The translations under genes were made by a program, and so were the position numbers. Below the pieces are notes generated by a model that was not told where the DNA came from, searched no databases, and saw nothing but the letters and a program-made list of their open reading frames with translations. From contig NZ_SJSA01000001.1 of assembly GCF_004766125.1 (NCBI RefSeq), positions 2,207,963 through 2,271,962 on the forward strand: 64,000 nt of DNA, written 5' to 3'. Origin of the DNA: Duncaniella freteri. Lineage in GTDB: Bacteria; Bacteroidota; Bacteroidia; Bacteroidales; Muribaculaceae. Shown piece after piece: positions 28,318-38,044 of this stretch (positions are counted from its first letter, which is position 1; each line of letters opens with the position of its first letter).

Positions 28318-29199
28318 ATGATAGAAGAGATTAAGAAAATCCCTTTAGCCACCTTCTTGTCCCAACTCGGCTATGAACCGGCTTACAGACGAGGCAACGG
28401 ATTGTGGTATCGCTCACCTTTGCGACAGGAAAACACACCATCGTTCAAAGTGCAGCTTGATAAGAACACTTGGTATGATTTCGGAATCGCAAAAGGAGGC
28501 ACCATAATTGACCTTGCAGCGGAACTCTACCATTCCGAAGATATCCGCTATCTCATGGACTGCATTGTCAAGTGTTGCCCTGTACCATCGGCGCAGACAG
28601 TCGCTTCCTCTTATGCCCCGCGACACTATGCTCCGAGTTTTGAGAACATAAAAATCGTGCCATTGGGAAATCCCGCACTTCTCGCTTACCTCAAAGAGCG
28701 GGGTATCCCGGCACACATCGCCAAGGCGAATTGCAAGGAGGCTCATTACACCCTCAATGGCAGACCGTATTTTGCTGTGGCATTCCCGAATATATCCAGC
28801 GGAGTTGAGTTGCGCAACCGATACTTCAAAGGTTGTATCTCACCCAAAAATATCAGCATTCCGAACAATCCTGATTATTGCAACACCGTGTCAATCGAAT
28901 GTGCCGTGTTCGAGGGATTCTTGGATTACCTCTCTGCTTTGACAATATCGGCAATTCCAGATACAGATTCTATCGTGCTGAACTCGGTTGCCAATGTCAA
29001 CAAGGCGATGTCGCATCTCAGTCGGTACGAAGTTATCAACTGCTATCTTGATAACGATGATGCAGGGCATCGAGTGCTATCAGTATTGTCAGAAGCATTC
29101 GGCGAGCGAGTGATTGACCGCTCTACTGAGTATAGCCAGTTTAGTGACTTCAATGACTATCTCATCCGGCACAACTATAAGAACGGATTGCGTCTGTGA
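28318..29199 (+). CDS. Primase-like protein (CHC2-related plus Toprim)
   Basis: A 293-residue protein with an N-terminal DnaG CHC2-like module (YRSPLRQENTPSFKV, then WYDFGIAKGGTIIDLA) in which the usual zinc cysteines are not evident. A C-terminal Toprim domain follows (VFEGFLDYLSAL, then NCYLDNDDAGHRVL). Toprim Glu and Asp residues are present. Such proteins accompany RepA-like ATPases in Bacteroides elements and probably prime replication of transferred single-stranded DNA. Confidence 0.78.
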   Translation: MIEEIKKIPLATFLSQLGYEPAYRRGNGLWYRSPLRQENTPSFKVQLDKNTWYDFGIAKGGTIIDLAAELYHSEDIRYLMDCIVKCCPVPSAQTVASSYAPRHYAPSFENIKIVPLGNPALLAYLKERGIPAHIAKANCKEAHYTLNGRPYFAVAFPNISSGVELRNRYFKGCISPKNISIPNNPDYCNTVSIECAVFEGFLDYLSALTISAIPDTDSIVLNSVANVNKAMSHLSRYEVINCYLDNDDAGHRVLSVLSEAFGERVIDRSTEYSQFSDFNDYLIRHNYKNGLRL

Positions 29200-29513
29200 G
29201 TGGAGAATTGCATGACTGATTAGTCAACCAATCACGACCCCAATCATGCACAATGCTGATTGCCTGATTAGGCAGATAACTGAAGTCTCAATCAGTTGAA
29301 GTCCTGACTGATCAGCCAATCAAACTGGTGTACCACTATAGCGACCGCAGGGAGCAAAACCGTCAGTGCACGGCGTAGCCGACACTCACTGAAACAATAA
29401 GTTTTAAGGGAGTGGCAAGGTAACCTTTTTGAAATCAAAAAGGGTTCGGAGCAACTATCCGAACGGCTTGCCACTCCGCTCCCGATGGTCGATATTTTAT
29501 CAACAATTTTTTA
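29200..29513. other. Candidate origin of transfer upstream of mobC
   Basis: No gene. The left part holds several TGATTAG/CTGATCAG-type short inverted repeats. The right part folds well: GGAGTGGCAAG (29409-29419) pairs with CTTGCCACTCC (29467-29477), enclosing two smaller hairpins, CCTTTTTGA/TCAAAAAGG and GTTCGGA/TCCGAAC. Position directly before MobC and the relaxase is where oriT normally lies. Confidence 0.55.
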
Positions 29514-29888
29514 TTGAAGATGAGAAATAATACAAGCATAAAGATTAGGAAGCCGAAGACAACAGGCCGTCCCTCTCTTGGCGAAAAGAAGAAGAGCAAG
29601 CCACACATGGTGAGGTTTGACGAGGAACAGGACGAGCGTCTGATATTCCGTGCCGAACTCGCAGGAATGACGGTGACGGAGTACATCCGCGAAGCGACAT
29701 TAAACGCTAAAATTTCTCCGAGGCTGTCGCCCGATGAGAAGGAATACATCCGTCAGATTCTAAAAATCGGAGTGAACTTCAACCAACTTTTGAAGCTCGC
29801 CCATACGGTCGGATTGGTGTCAATGGCTCCGAAAATTGAGAGTATAATCGGGCAGCTTTCACGGCTTCTCAACAAAATCAAATTCTGA
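29514..29888 (+). CDS. MobC-type relaxosome accessory protein
   Basis: A 124-residue basic protein with a disordered N-terminus and a ribbon-helix-helix region (HMVRFDEEQDERLIFRAELA then GMTVTEYIREATL). C-terminal helices include GVNFNQLLKLAHTVG, typical of the MobC/BmgB family. It binds oriT and helps the relaxase open the nick site. The relaxase follows 13 bp downstream. Confidence 0.82.
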   Translation: MKMRNNTSIKIRKPKTTGRPSLGEKKKSKPHMVRFDEEQDERLIFRAELAGMTVTEYIREATLNAKISPRLSPDEKEYIRQILKIGVNFNQLLKLAHTVGLVSMAPKIESIIGQLSRLLNKIKF

Positions 29889-29901
29889 AACAACATATCC
29901 A

Positions 29902-30894
29902 ATGATAGCGAAAAATCTCAAAAGCCGCTCTTTTGCCGGATGTGTCGACTACGTCATGCGTGTTAACCATGACCATAATATCTACACTTCCGACACATGG
30001 CGCATCATCGGTTCGCAGGGTATAATCGGTGAGACACGTGAACAGATTATAGCGAGCATGGAAGCCGGGGCTTCGCTGAATCCGAGAGTGAAGTCTCCTG
30101 CCGGACACATCTCGGTGAGTTTTCATTCCGCCGACAAAGACAGGCTGACCGATGAACTGATGATGAAAATTGCTCGAGATTATCTCAAAGGCATGGGGCT
30201 TGATAAGACACAGCACATCATCGTGCGGCATCTTGAAACAGGCTCGCCACATTTCCATATCATCTATAACATGATTGGCAAGGACGGCAAGCGTATAACA
30301 TCGGGGCATAACTACCGTAGAAATATAGCCGTGTGCAAGTCACTGAAATTGAAATATGGTCTGACATTTGGCGGTGAGAACCAACATCAGTCGACCGAAA
30401 ATCTTCATGGTAAGGAACTCGCCAAGGCTGAAATTCGCATGACGGTATCAGATGCACTTTCCTCATCCCGAAGTTGGAATGACCTGATAAGAAACCTTGC
30501 TGTGAGAAATATCTCGGTGGAGTTCAAGCAGCGCAGAAATTCAGATGTCATTGAGGGAGTGTCTTTCCGAATGGGTGACCATCGCTTCAAGGCCTCCGAT
30601 ATTTCTCGTGATTACAGTTACGGCAGGCTCAATGCTCGGTTTGAACGGCTACGGAATAATCATTCAGGTATTGGTCTTCATCAGGCATCGACAAGACGTG
30701 ATGCTCCTTCATCATCTATTGTTGACGCCCTTGGAAGTGTTGCGGAAGCAACTGTCAATGTCGGAGGATGCTTGTTGTCAGACCTGTTTACACTTGGCCC
30801 GTCAGTAAATGCCGAGGAAATGGCATTCAAGAACGAAATGGATCGGCAGGAAGCGAAGCGCAAAAGAAAAAATGGCAAATCAATGAGAAGATAA
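29902..30894 (+). CDS. Relaxase/mobilization nuclease (MobP-like, BmgA type)
   Basis: A 330-residue relaxase. The N-terminal catalytic Tyr lies in FAGCVDYVM (about residue 17), and the metal-binding histidines in HIIVRHLETGSPHFHIIYN. It nicks one strand at oriT, stays bound to the 5' end and guides the DNA into a helper conjugation pore. The C-terminal half is basic and less conserved. The length fits small Bacteroides relaxases. Confidence 0.87.
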   Translation: MIAKNLKSRSFAGCVDYVMRVNHDHNIYTSDTWRIIGSQGIIGETREQIIASMEAGASLNPRVKSPAGHISVSFHSADKDRLTDELMMKIARDYLKGMGLDKTQHIIVRHLETGSPHFHIIYNMIGKDGKRITSGHNYRRNIAVCKSLKLKYGLTFGGENQHQSTENLHGKELAKAEIRMTVSDALSSSRSWNDLIRNLAVRNISVEFKQRRNSDVIEGVSFRMGDHRFKASDISRDYSYGRLNARFERLRNNHSGIGLHQASTRRDAPSSSIVDALGSVAEATVNVGGCLLSDLFTLGPSVNAEEMAFKNEMDRQEAKRKRKNGKSMRR

Positions 30895-30898
30895 AATT

Positions 30899-31720
30899 AT
30901 GGCTAAACAGAATCTTGAAGAGGATTACGCCATCCTCAGGCGCAAGTATGAGAAACTTGCAGCTTCAATGGCGCAGTTTGAGAATCTTCCCGAAACGCTC
31001 CGTGAGATAATGGATGATGCTGTCAGGCAGATACGCTCAGTCCAATATGTGCAGTCGCAAAACACCTCCGCACACGTTGGATTGCCCACAGACCTGCCAC
31101 GCATATCCGACATAGTCCCGCTATGCGAGAAAGTCGCCGAAATCGGCGAGACTGTCAGCCAAATTCCTTCTTATGAGGATATAAAGGAGGTTCTGATAAA
31201 TCAGATGAAAGCGATTGACCTTAGTTTCCGCAAAACGAATATAAGTGTGTCTGTGCCTGCTGAAGAAATTGCAAAACAAATCAGCCGTGCAATAAATATC
31301 AACGTGGGCAAGGAGATTGACGAGGCTCTGGCAAAAGGATCGGCGAATCTTGCAAACGCCGCACTAACAAAGGAAGTACAGTTCATGAAGGATGCGGCCC
31401 ATGACCTCCGCAATTACGGGAAGTATCATATCAATATGCCCGTATGGGGTCTTCGTCCGAAAATATGGATACTGGCAATGGTGGCATTCATAGGTATCTC
31501 CGTAGCGTCCTTACACTTCAACCGCCGCCAGTATCTCAACAACACCCGGCTTGAAAAAGTCGAATGGCTCTACCGAAACTACCGCTCTATCATGTCAGAG
31601 GAATATATGAATGACTATATCCTTCCACGTGAAAAGATAATGTTCGGCAACAATACACATAAGCAGGATAGCCTCAGAAACGTAATCATCAAACAAGAGC
31701 AAGCACAAATATCTGAATAG
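30899..31720 (+). CDS. Accessory mobilization protein with coiled coil and membrane helix
   Basis: A 273-residue protein, four bases after the relaxase. The N-terminal third is coiled coil (LEEDYAILRRKYEKLAASMA), and one membrane helix lies near residues 190-207 (IWILAMVAFIGISVASL). Proteins of this layout follow relaxases in Bacteroidales mobilizable elements; their role is not established, but they might link the relaxosome to the membrane or a coupling protein. Confidence 0.65.
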   Translation: MAKQNLEEDYAILRRKYEKLAASMAQFENLPETLREIMDDAVRQIRSVQYVQSQNTSAHVGLPTDLPRISDIVPLCEKVAEIGETVSQIPSYEDIKEVLINQMKAIDLSFRKTNISVSVPAEEIAKQISRAININVGKEIDEALAKGSANLANAALTKEVQFMKDAAHDLRNYGKYHINMPVWGLRPKIWILAMVAFIGISVASLHFNRRQYLNNTRLEKVEWLYRNYRSIMSEEYMNDYILPREKIMFGNNTHKQDSLRNVIIKQEQAQISE

Positions 31721-31726
31721 AACAAG

Positions 31727-31764
31727 ACCGAACCGCAGAATGGAATTAAATTCTGTGGTTCGGT
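31727..31764. terminator. Convergent terminator between mob genes and cargo
   Basis: ACCGAACCGCAGAAT (31727-31741) pairs with ATTCTGTGGTTCGGT (31750-31764), with a single G-U-type mismatch and an 8-nt loop. It separates the rightward mobilization operon from the end of the leftward cargo operon. Confidence 0.8.
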
Positions 31765-31771
31765 ATTCATT

Positions 31772-32467
31772 TTAACGAAAGAAATAGTCTGGATATACTT
31801 CATATAACGTTTTGCCTTGCGAATCTTTCCATAAGTCAAGATTAACCATTGCTCCTAAAGTATATCTTGCTGCGGCAACCGCTGTTCGGCATTTAACATC
31901 CTTCTTAATTTTGACATAGTTTCCGATATTCACGCCATATTTATCAATGAGTCTGTGTCTATTCCTATAAGATGAAGATGCAATATAATCAGAATCATCA
32001 ATTATTGAAATTAAGCTACCTACTCCAATATAAAAGTTTTTAGTCTCTTTGTCAAAGTATCCATAGGCTCTACATCTACCAGCTTTCGTTATCCAAAATA
32101 CATGATTGTTTTTTGAAGGATTCGTGAACTGAGATGTTTCAGTAGCTTGCTTGTACCCTCCTAAAACAGATAAGATGCCGGTAATAATTGTTGTGACATG
32201 ATTCCTAATCCCAACAATGACATCATATAGGTCAGTATTACCCGGTTTTTGTTCAAGATAATCTCTATTACAATCAATTTCTTGTTCAATAGAAAAATCG
32301 TAGATGCTTTCAAATGGCAACTTATTTGTCGAGGTAAACAACCGAGGTGTATCAATGATTTCTTTACGAAGTTCGCTGTATGCCGAATCATCCTTATCAA
32401 AAAGGGTTGGATAATGGACAACGCCAAATATCCGTCCATATTCAGCATTTAAATCTTGTTGTTCCAT
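31772..32467 (-). CDS. DUF4357-like protein, last gene of cargo operon
   Basis: A 231-residue soluble protein. The C-terminal 110 residues follow the DUF4357 pattern: a short beta unit (AGRCRAYGYFDKETKNFYIG, then VGSLISIID), a basic arm (YRNRHRLIDKYG), then AVAAARYTLGAMVNLDLW and GKTLYEVYP. DUF4357 is often found at the end of restriction-modification and GIY-YIG proteins and may bind nucleic acid. The N-terminal 120 residues are unfamiliar. The ATG overlaps the stop of the OmpA-like gene by one base, so it belongs to the same operon. Confidence 0.65.
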   Translation of the reverse strand: MEQQDLNAEYGRIFGVVHYPTLFDKDDSAYSELRKEIIDTPRLFTSTNKLPFESIYDFSIEQEIDCNRDYLEQKPGNTDLYDVIVGIRNHVTTIITGILSVLGGYKQATETSQFTNPSKNNHVFWITKAGRCRAYGYFDKETKNFYIGVGSLISIIDDSDYIASSSYRNRHRLIDKYGVNIGNYVKIKKDVKCRTAVAAARYTLGAMVNLDLWKDSQGKTLYEVYPDYFFR

Positions 32468-33267
32468 TACAGTCTTTTCCCTTTTAGATGGTCTATTTTT
32501 TCTTTTGAAACATCAATATTGCCGATAACCGGAACAATGTGAATCAAAAATCTTTGATTCCCCATTTCAATTTCATTCCAGGCTTTCTGATAGTCTGCTT
32601 GATTTGGGAAAGAATTACGTAGTTTAGATTCATTTGGGATATTTCGAGGAACGCCTTGTTCTCCACTGCCAGATATAATCAACTCACATCGTGGTATCGC
32701 ATCTATATCTATTCCGTTTTCTTTCCAAAATTTATTAAGATACTGTGCTCTTAGATACGACAATGTGTAATTATTCATCCATGGGCCTTCATCAAATCTA
32801 ATTCTTGACGATTGACCTTCAATAACAACAAGAAATTTGATGTTACTATCTACAGAATCTGATTTTTCAATACTTTGAATTGTTGACTTTACGAGATTAC
32901 CGGCTATAAGAATATCTCTTCTGACCTTATTAGCAGCAACAGTATCCGTCTTATCTAACTTCAATCTGTCAATATGGAACTCTTTTGTCTGATACTCAAC
33001 ATCAACAGTAAACAAGTGTTTTAGATATTGTTCATTGTACCCAAAATATTCCGTTGAGTCAATTTTACTTACTGTAGAATAGACAGTAATGATATTTTCG
33101 TATTCATCAACGAGAGTCTGTAATATCTCGTTGCTTTCTTTGAGTTCCGTTTCCTTTATCTTAAATCGGGCGAATGACACAACGAACAATACCAATGTTA
33201 TGGCGAACAATGTCGTCATAACATCAACGTAACTTGGCCAGAATGAACCGTTATTCTTACCGTCCAT
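32467..33267 (-). CDS. MotB/ZorB-like OmpA-domain membrane protein
   Basis: A 266-residue protein with the stator pattern FWPSYVDVMTTLFAITLVLF: one membrane helix beginning at about residue 13 with an acidic D15 at its start, the expected ion-carrying position of MotB/ZorB/ExbD proteins. A coiled linker follows (ETELKESNEILQTLVDEYEN), then an OmpA-like peptidoglycan-binding domain (LSYLRAQYLNKFW, then ELIISGSGEQGVP). It should pair with the MotA-like protein encoded just upstream and anchor the motor to the cell wall. Confidence 0.8.
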   Translation of the reverse strand: MDGKNNGSFWPSYVDVMTTLFAITLVLFVVSFARFKIKETELKESNEILQTLVDEYENIITVYSTVSKIDSTEYFGYNEQYLKHLFTVDVEYQTKEFHIDRLKLDKTDTVAANKVRRDILIAGNLVKSTIQSIEKSDSVDSNIKFLVVIEGQSSRIRFDEGPWMNNYTLSYLRAQYLNKFWKENGIDIDAIPRCELIISGSGEQGVPRNIPNESKLRNSFPNQADYQKAWNEIEMGNQRFLIHIVPVIGNIDVSKEKIDHLKGKRL

Positions 33268-33280
33268 ATTTAGTCAATTT

Positions 33281-34906
33281 TTAACGTCGTCCAAATCCGA
33301 AGAAACCACCACCTCCATTACTCTCTTTATCTCTGGTATTCTTGTTGATGGCTTCAAGCTCTACTTTCAAATCTTGGAGTTGTGTTTCCACTGATTTAAT
33401 CTCTTTTTGAATGTCCTCGACATTATTGGGACTCACGATTCCTCCTATAATTTCAGACAATCGCTTCTCTATGATCTCTAATTTCCTTAGGTTGGTAAAT
33501 TCCTCACGAATATCTTCAATATTGAATTTTTCTTTAATCGCGGTTATGAATTCTTCATGTTGCGATTCAAGTTGTGAAGTTTGAGCCTTAATCATATTCT
33601 CGAATCCTTCTATATGACCTTCGATTGCATCTTTATATCGATCGTTCATACTTTCCAGAACTTCCGTTTGTCTTCTGAATAAGTCCTCAAGTTTACCATC
33701 TGCCATTTCAAGGAACTTGTCGGCAATTTTTCCTTTCTTCGAAATACCTTGAACTTGACGCTGTATCGCCTCAATAACCTGATTCCCTAACACATGTCGA
33801 TTAGCCAATGATTCACCAACATCATTTATAGACTGTTCAAATTTTGTGATTCGGTCAAGTATTGAGTTGACTTTCAGTGCTATCTCTCTTGGCACTCGCA
33901 GTGAGTCATTGTATTTATTTTGAATAACAATCGCCTCTTGTGCTGCTGCGAGCATCATGCGTCTTGCTTCCTCAAACTTATCAAGTGATTTAGTAATTCC
34001 AATGAAATGGTTGGCTGCTTCGACATATCTATCTAAGCCACGTACAATCTCGTTGCTTTTCAGAGTGGATAAAAGCATCTCCTGCAATCGTATGTTCTGA
34101 TTGATTTTATCCATGTTCTCACCCATAACTTCAACAGCATTGGATACAGCATTAACGTGTTTTTCAAAATCTTCACCAAATGCTTTTGTGCATCTATCGA
34201 ACGTATTTTGAAAACGATTGATTACTTTATCAAATGCCGGTTCAAATTTATCTACGGTCTCATGAAGTTTTGTTATTGCGACTACCATACTTACGTCAAT
34301 CGAAGGCATGAGTTCGGTTTGTACAAAATCAAAGAATTCGTTCTTATCTTCTTCTATTTTCTTTCTTGCTCCACCGGATTCCGCGGTATTGTACGTAGTT
34401 AGAGCCAAGCCAATTAGACTTGTAAACATAGAAACCAAGACTCCAATCAAAAGATTCTTTATGGAATCATCTGATATATTCCCGGCTCCATCAAAGCCAC
34501 CGATAAACATCAATATTCCCATGAATACTCCGAGGAATGTTCCCATGAGGCCAAGATAAGTTGGAAATGACAGCCTTGCGGTAGATTGGTCATACCTCAT
34601 GGTCAGCTTTCTTTCAACCTTATTTTGTATTACGGAAAAGTCAGTCGTGCCTTTAGTCTTCTCAATATAATGGTTTATTTCCATAATGAGATTATTAAGG
34701 TCAGAATTTGGCTCCCCGACCTCCGTCAGTTGTGGAATGTATTCATCCCCAACCTTCTTAGAGAACGTGCCGTAAGGTTCTTTCTTCTTGAAAAAGTTTT
34801 CAAAAAGAATACGATACTTTCGGGTCTCATTGAAGAATCGAATCTGAAGACCGACAAATATCAGCGATACCAGTATCGAAATGAGTATGGTGAAAATGAA
34901 GCTCAT
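33281..34906 (-). CDS. MotA/ZorA-like ion channel with long coiled-coil tail
   Basis: A 541-residue protein. Membrane helix 1 is at residues 2-22 (FIFTILISILVSLIFVGLQI); helices 2 and 3 lie near 115-172 (YLGLMGTFLGVFMGILMF, then LLIGVLVSMFTSLIGLAL), the MotA/TolQ/ExbB core. About 350 residues of predicted helix and coiled coil then reach into the cytoplasm, ending in GGGGFFGFGRR. The long tail is the feature that sets ZorA apart from flagellar MotA. Ion flow through this channel with the MotB-like partner could drive movement or signalling toward the two NTPases encoded upstream. Confidence 0.8.
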   Translation of the reverse strand: MSFIFTILISILVSLIFVGLQIRFFNETRKYRILFENFFKKKEPYGTFSKKVGDEYIPQLTEVGEPNSDLNNLIMEINHYIEKTKGTTDFSVIQNKVERKLTMRYDQSTARLSFPTYLGLMGTFLGVFMGILMFIGGFDGAGNISDDSIKNLLIGVLVSMFTSLIGLALTTYNTAESGGARKKIEEDKNEFFDFVQTELMPSIDVSMVVAITKLHETVDKFEPAFDKVINRFQNTFDRCTKAFGEDFEKHVNAVSNAVEVMGENMDKINQNIRLQEMLLSTLKSNEIVRGLDRYVEAANHFIGITKSLDKFEEARRMMLAAAQEAIVIQNKYNDSLRVPREIALKVNSILDRITKFEQSINDVGESLANRHVLGNQVIEAIQRQVQGISKKGKIADKFLEMADGKLEDLFRRQTEVLESMNDRYKDAIEGHIEGFENMIKAQTSQLESQHEEFITAIKEKFNIEDIREEFTNLRKLEIIEKRLSEIIGGIVSPNNVEDIQKEIKSVETQLQDLKVELEAINKNTRDKESNGGGGFFGFGRR

Positions 34907-37900
34907 TTATGCTTTCAAATTAGTTAAATCAAATATCCTGTCAATAATAGGCAAGAAGAATACTGTATCGAATAAAGGCACTTCTTCTTGATAGACTTCC
35001 TTTACTTGTGATTGATAATAGGTCTTAAATGGAGTACCTAAATCTTTCATGGCAGCATCCACATATACCTTTGTATTGGCTGTATTGTCGATTATATGTT
35101 CTTGTTTTAATAAATCCAAGACTCTTTTGTAGAGTGAGTTCATGACATCATACTTATGCAATAACTCCTTGCGCAATTCTTGCATGTTCTTATTGATGTC
35201 TCCTACTGTATTGTAGTTTTGCGACAAATCCCCTTGATATGTCTTACTCGGTACATCAAGAGCATTTGAATCGCGATACAAGCCTCCATAGCAAGTTGCC
35301 TCCTTACGTTCTGCCGGTAATTCCAGTTTGACATCATGATCTCCACCAAACACAGTTGCAAAAGTAAGGTCAATAATCTTCTTGAGTATTTTCTTGTCTG
35401 AACTAATGAAGCTGTCGATATATTTACTACCATTGCCGCTGAAAATCACGGAACGTGGAGCGGCATATCCATAGTCCTTATACATTGATGCCATATAGAA
35501 CAATATGGATGTAAGATGATATATGAATACCGCCTTGAAATCACGACTTAACAACTTCTTAATATCACAAAATTCTGAATTACTTAACCAGAAATTTATA
35601 ATATCCTTTGTTTTAGTTGCTTCGATATCTTTGAAATTGATGTTCAGCTCTTCAAGATCTTGTCGCTTGAACCTGAGAGTATCAGCGTATTTTCGATAGA
35701 TTCCGTTCTTCCTCTCATTATCAAATTCCATGAAACCATTTTCCCAAAGTACATCACACCCAAAATGTACTGAATTAGCCATCAAGGGTTGATTGTTGCG
35801 GAAATACACAAAGTCGGTTGAGCCGCCGCCGATATCTATTACTGTTACAGCTTCGGAGTCCTTTATATAGTCTTTCTTCTTAAAGAAATAGTAGGGAGCC
35901 TCTGATTCTGAGAAACAAGAAATTTGATTAGCCTGAATCCCTAAAATCTTCTCAGCCTCGCTATTCCATACGTCTTTATATGTTTCTCTCATATTCCCCA
36001 TAAAGCTCAATGGTCTAAACCACACCAACTTTGTGCGGTCTAAATCACCGTTGTGCTGAAGAACGTCAGCCTTTATTATGAGTAACAACTCTCGAATGAA
36101 AACACGAAGCATTGCATCATTTTCAACCCACTTGATGTCAGTGAGAATTCTCTGATCCTCATCAGGCATAACCCTCTCATAGAAGAAAGCTATGTTATGA
36201 TTGTCAAACAACTCAGGGTCATCAGTCTTCTTCAAGAGACCACATAATGCAGTTCTAATCGGGAACTTGTAATCAACGCCATCAATATATGCAGGCATAA
36301 ACTCCGTTTTGATGCGGTTTTTAGCCAAATCAAAGATTGTTCCCTCTATTCTATTGGTCAATGAGACCTGCTTATCTGATGGGACTTCATGGAGATAGTT
36401 AACCATAGGTCGTTCCATCTTAAACAATTCAGGCATATTGTTTTCGCCATTCTTGCATCTCGAGATGAACGTATTAGAAGTGCCAAGGTCGATAGCATAT
36501 GTAAACGTGTCGTTTGTCTCTGTACTACGCTTGAATATAGGTATAACAAGCCCCGTGTTACCCAGCACCTCTATCTCTATGGCATTGAAATCGGTGTTGA
36601 ATACTTCATAGAATTTTGTGCCTCCCTCAGTATTGTCTGTTTTTTGCCGGGAACGCACTACTGCGGGACGAACTCCAAATCTAACACCAGATGAAAGATT
36701 GTCTTGTTCTCTCACAAGTTCTCCATCCTTATAGAACTGAAGAGAAATCTCATCTATGTTGAAATATGGAGGTTCGGGATCTGTGTCCGCACCAATTACC
36801 ATTACCTTAAAGTAGTTATTCTCGCTGGCCTTAGATGAGAGAATATTGGGGAATATTCCTAAATCAAACGAGATTGAGTCTGCTTTATAGTCTATTATGG
36901 TTCCCCATGCCTGATTTAATGCCTCTTTCCCATATTCCTTTTTGTATTCTTTTCCATTGTATCTAAGATATACAGTTACAGAGTTCCTGTTTATATGAAC
37001 ATCAGAATCTATCTTATTCTCAGGGAAAAGAGATAGGACTTCGGGCTTAAACGGAAGCAAATAATCATAATCACGATCACTACTGTCATTTTGATAAGTT
37101 ACGGCAACGAAGTGGTCTCTGGAAATTCTGTAAGGAACCTTGATTAGCGTTGGAGTAAAGAAACTATTGACATCAATTTCGTCAGACGTCATGATTCTTA
37201 GCCCATTTATGACAAGTTCATCGTTCTGATCTGTCGTTACACCTGTTAGTCGTAATTGATAGTCATTACGAATTTCTGTATCATTCTTGAAACTTCTGAT
37301 GTATTCTTTAATCGCTTTGAACTTGTCATCTACGGTCTCTGATCCGAAGACCTCATTATACATGTAATTCTTGAAGTCTTCATCACGTTCTTCAAACATC
37401 TTGATGTCACGAAAGTATTCACCTCCTGATTTACGATGTATGTGCAGATCTGCATATTGTTCTCCTGCAATATGGACAACATTTGCTCCATTCTCCTTTA
37501 TGATGGCTTTGTCCATATCAGGAGGAGTGATGAAACCTGTCATTGGCGATGTGCTTGCCAAAAGCAAATCTTTACCATTCTCTGTAAAGACAAGAAAATA
37601 CAATTTGTCCTCACCAATGTCCGTCTTGTAATATTCGTTTATCGAACTATATAAGACTGGCATGAGCTTCTTTATCTTCTTGAGATTTTCGGCACTGTTC
37701 CACTCTCGAAGCTCAAGCTTCTGTCCAGCAGTCCAAGTGTTCTTATGATACTTCAGATTAAACAGTAATTCGTACACATCAAGAATGTCCGAAACCATTT
37801 GACGATATGCAAAACCAGCTTCTTTTTTCGGATTCGTATGTTCCTCCATTGCACGACGAAATGCCTCGCGGGCTACAAAGAAACGAGCGAAAGGTGTTGG

Positions 37901-38041
37901 CAAAGAATTAAGAGCACCGCTATTGTCAGTCTTTTGCTCCATCACTTCATCAAGATGTTCGGGCGTAAGACTAACATCTTCGGCAATCCATTCCGTGCCT
38001 TTGATTCCTCTGTCTATTATGTTTAGGTCTATTCTTGACAT
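34907..38041 (-). CDS. Large actin/Hsp70-fold ATPase with novel N-terminal domain
   Basis: A 1044-residue protein. The C-terminal half has the three actin/Hsp70/sugar-kinase nucleotide motifs: phosphate-1 YAIDLGTSNTFISR, phosphate-2 VTVIDIGGGSTDFVYF, and an adenosine-type SVIFSGNGSKYI. The N-terminal 500 residues look like two or more unfamiliar domains, including LYFLVFTENGKDLLLASTSP and a later beta-rich region. No membrane helix is seen, so it should act in the cytoplasm. Filament formation or chaperone-like conformational cycling are both possible. It starts three bases after the tubulin-like gene and abuts the MotA-like gene, which implies a fixed stoichiometric complex. Confidence 0.75.
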   Translation of the reverse strand: MSRIDLNIIDRGIKGTEWIAEDVSLTPEHLDEVMEQKTDNSGALNSLPTPFARFFVAREAFRRAMEEHTNPKKEAGFAYRQMVSDILDVYELLFNLKYHKNTWTAGQKLELREWNSAENLKKIKKLMPVLYSSINEYYKTDIGEDKLYFLVFTENGKDLLLASTSPMTGFITPPDMDKAIIKENGANVVHIAGEQYADLHIHRKSGGEYFRDIKMFEERDEDFKNYMYNEVFGSETVDDKFKAIKEYIRSFKNDTEIRNDYQLRLTGVTTDQNDELVINGLRIMTSDEIDVNSFFTPTLIKVPYRISRDHFVAVTYQNDSSDRDYDYLLPFKPEVLSLFPENKIDSDVHINRNSVTVYLRYNGKEYKKEYGKEALNQAWGTIIDYKADSISFDLGIFPNILSSKASENNYFKVMVIGADTDPEPPYFNIDEISLQFYKDGELVREQDNLSSGVRFGVRPAVVRSRQKTDNTEGGTKFYEVFNTDFNAIEIEVLGNTGLVIPIFKRSTETNDTFTYAIDLGTSNTFISRCKNGENNMPELFKMERPMVNYLHEVPSDKQVSLTNRIEGTIFDLAKNRIKTEFMPAYIDGVDYKFPIRTALCGLLKKTDDPELFDNHNIAFFYERVMPDEDQRILTDIKWVENDAMLRVFIRELLLIIKADVLQHNGDLDRTKLVWFRPLSFMGNMRETYKDVWNSEAEKILGIQANQISCFSESEAPYYFFKKKDYIKDSEAVTVIDIGGGSTDFVYFRNNQPLMANSVHFGCDVLWENGFMEFDNERKNGIYRKYADTLRFKRQDLEELNINFKDIEATKTKDIINFWLSNSEFCDIKKLLSRDFKAVFIYHLTSILFYMASMYKDYGYAAPRSVIFSGNGSKYIDSFISSDKKILKKIIDLTFATVFGGDHDVKLELPAERKEATCYGGLYRDSNALDVPSKTYQGDLSQNYNTVGDINKNMQELRKELLHKYDVMNSLYKRVLDLLKQEHIIDNTANTKVYVDAAMKDLGTPFKTYYQSQVKEVYQEEVPLFDTVFFLPIIDRIFDLTNLKA

Positions 38042-38044
38042 ATT

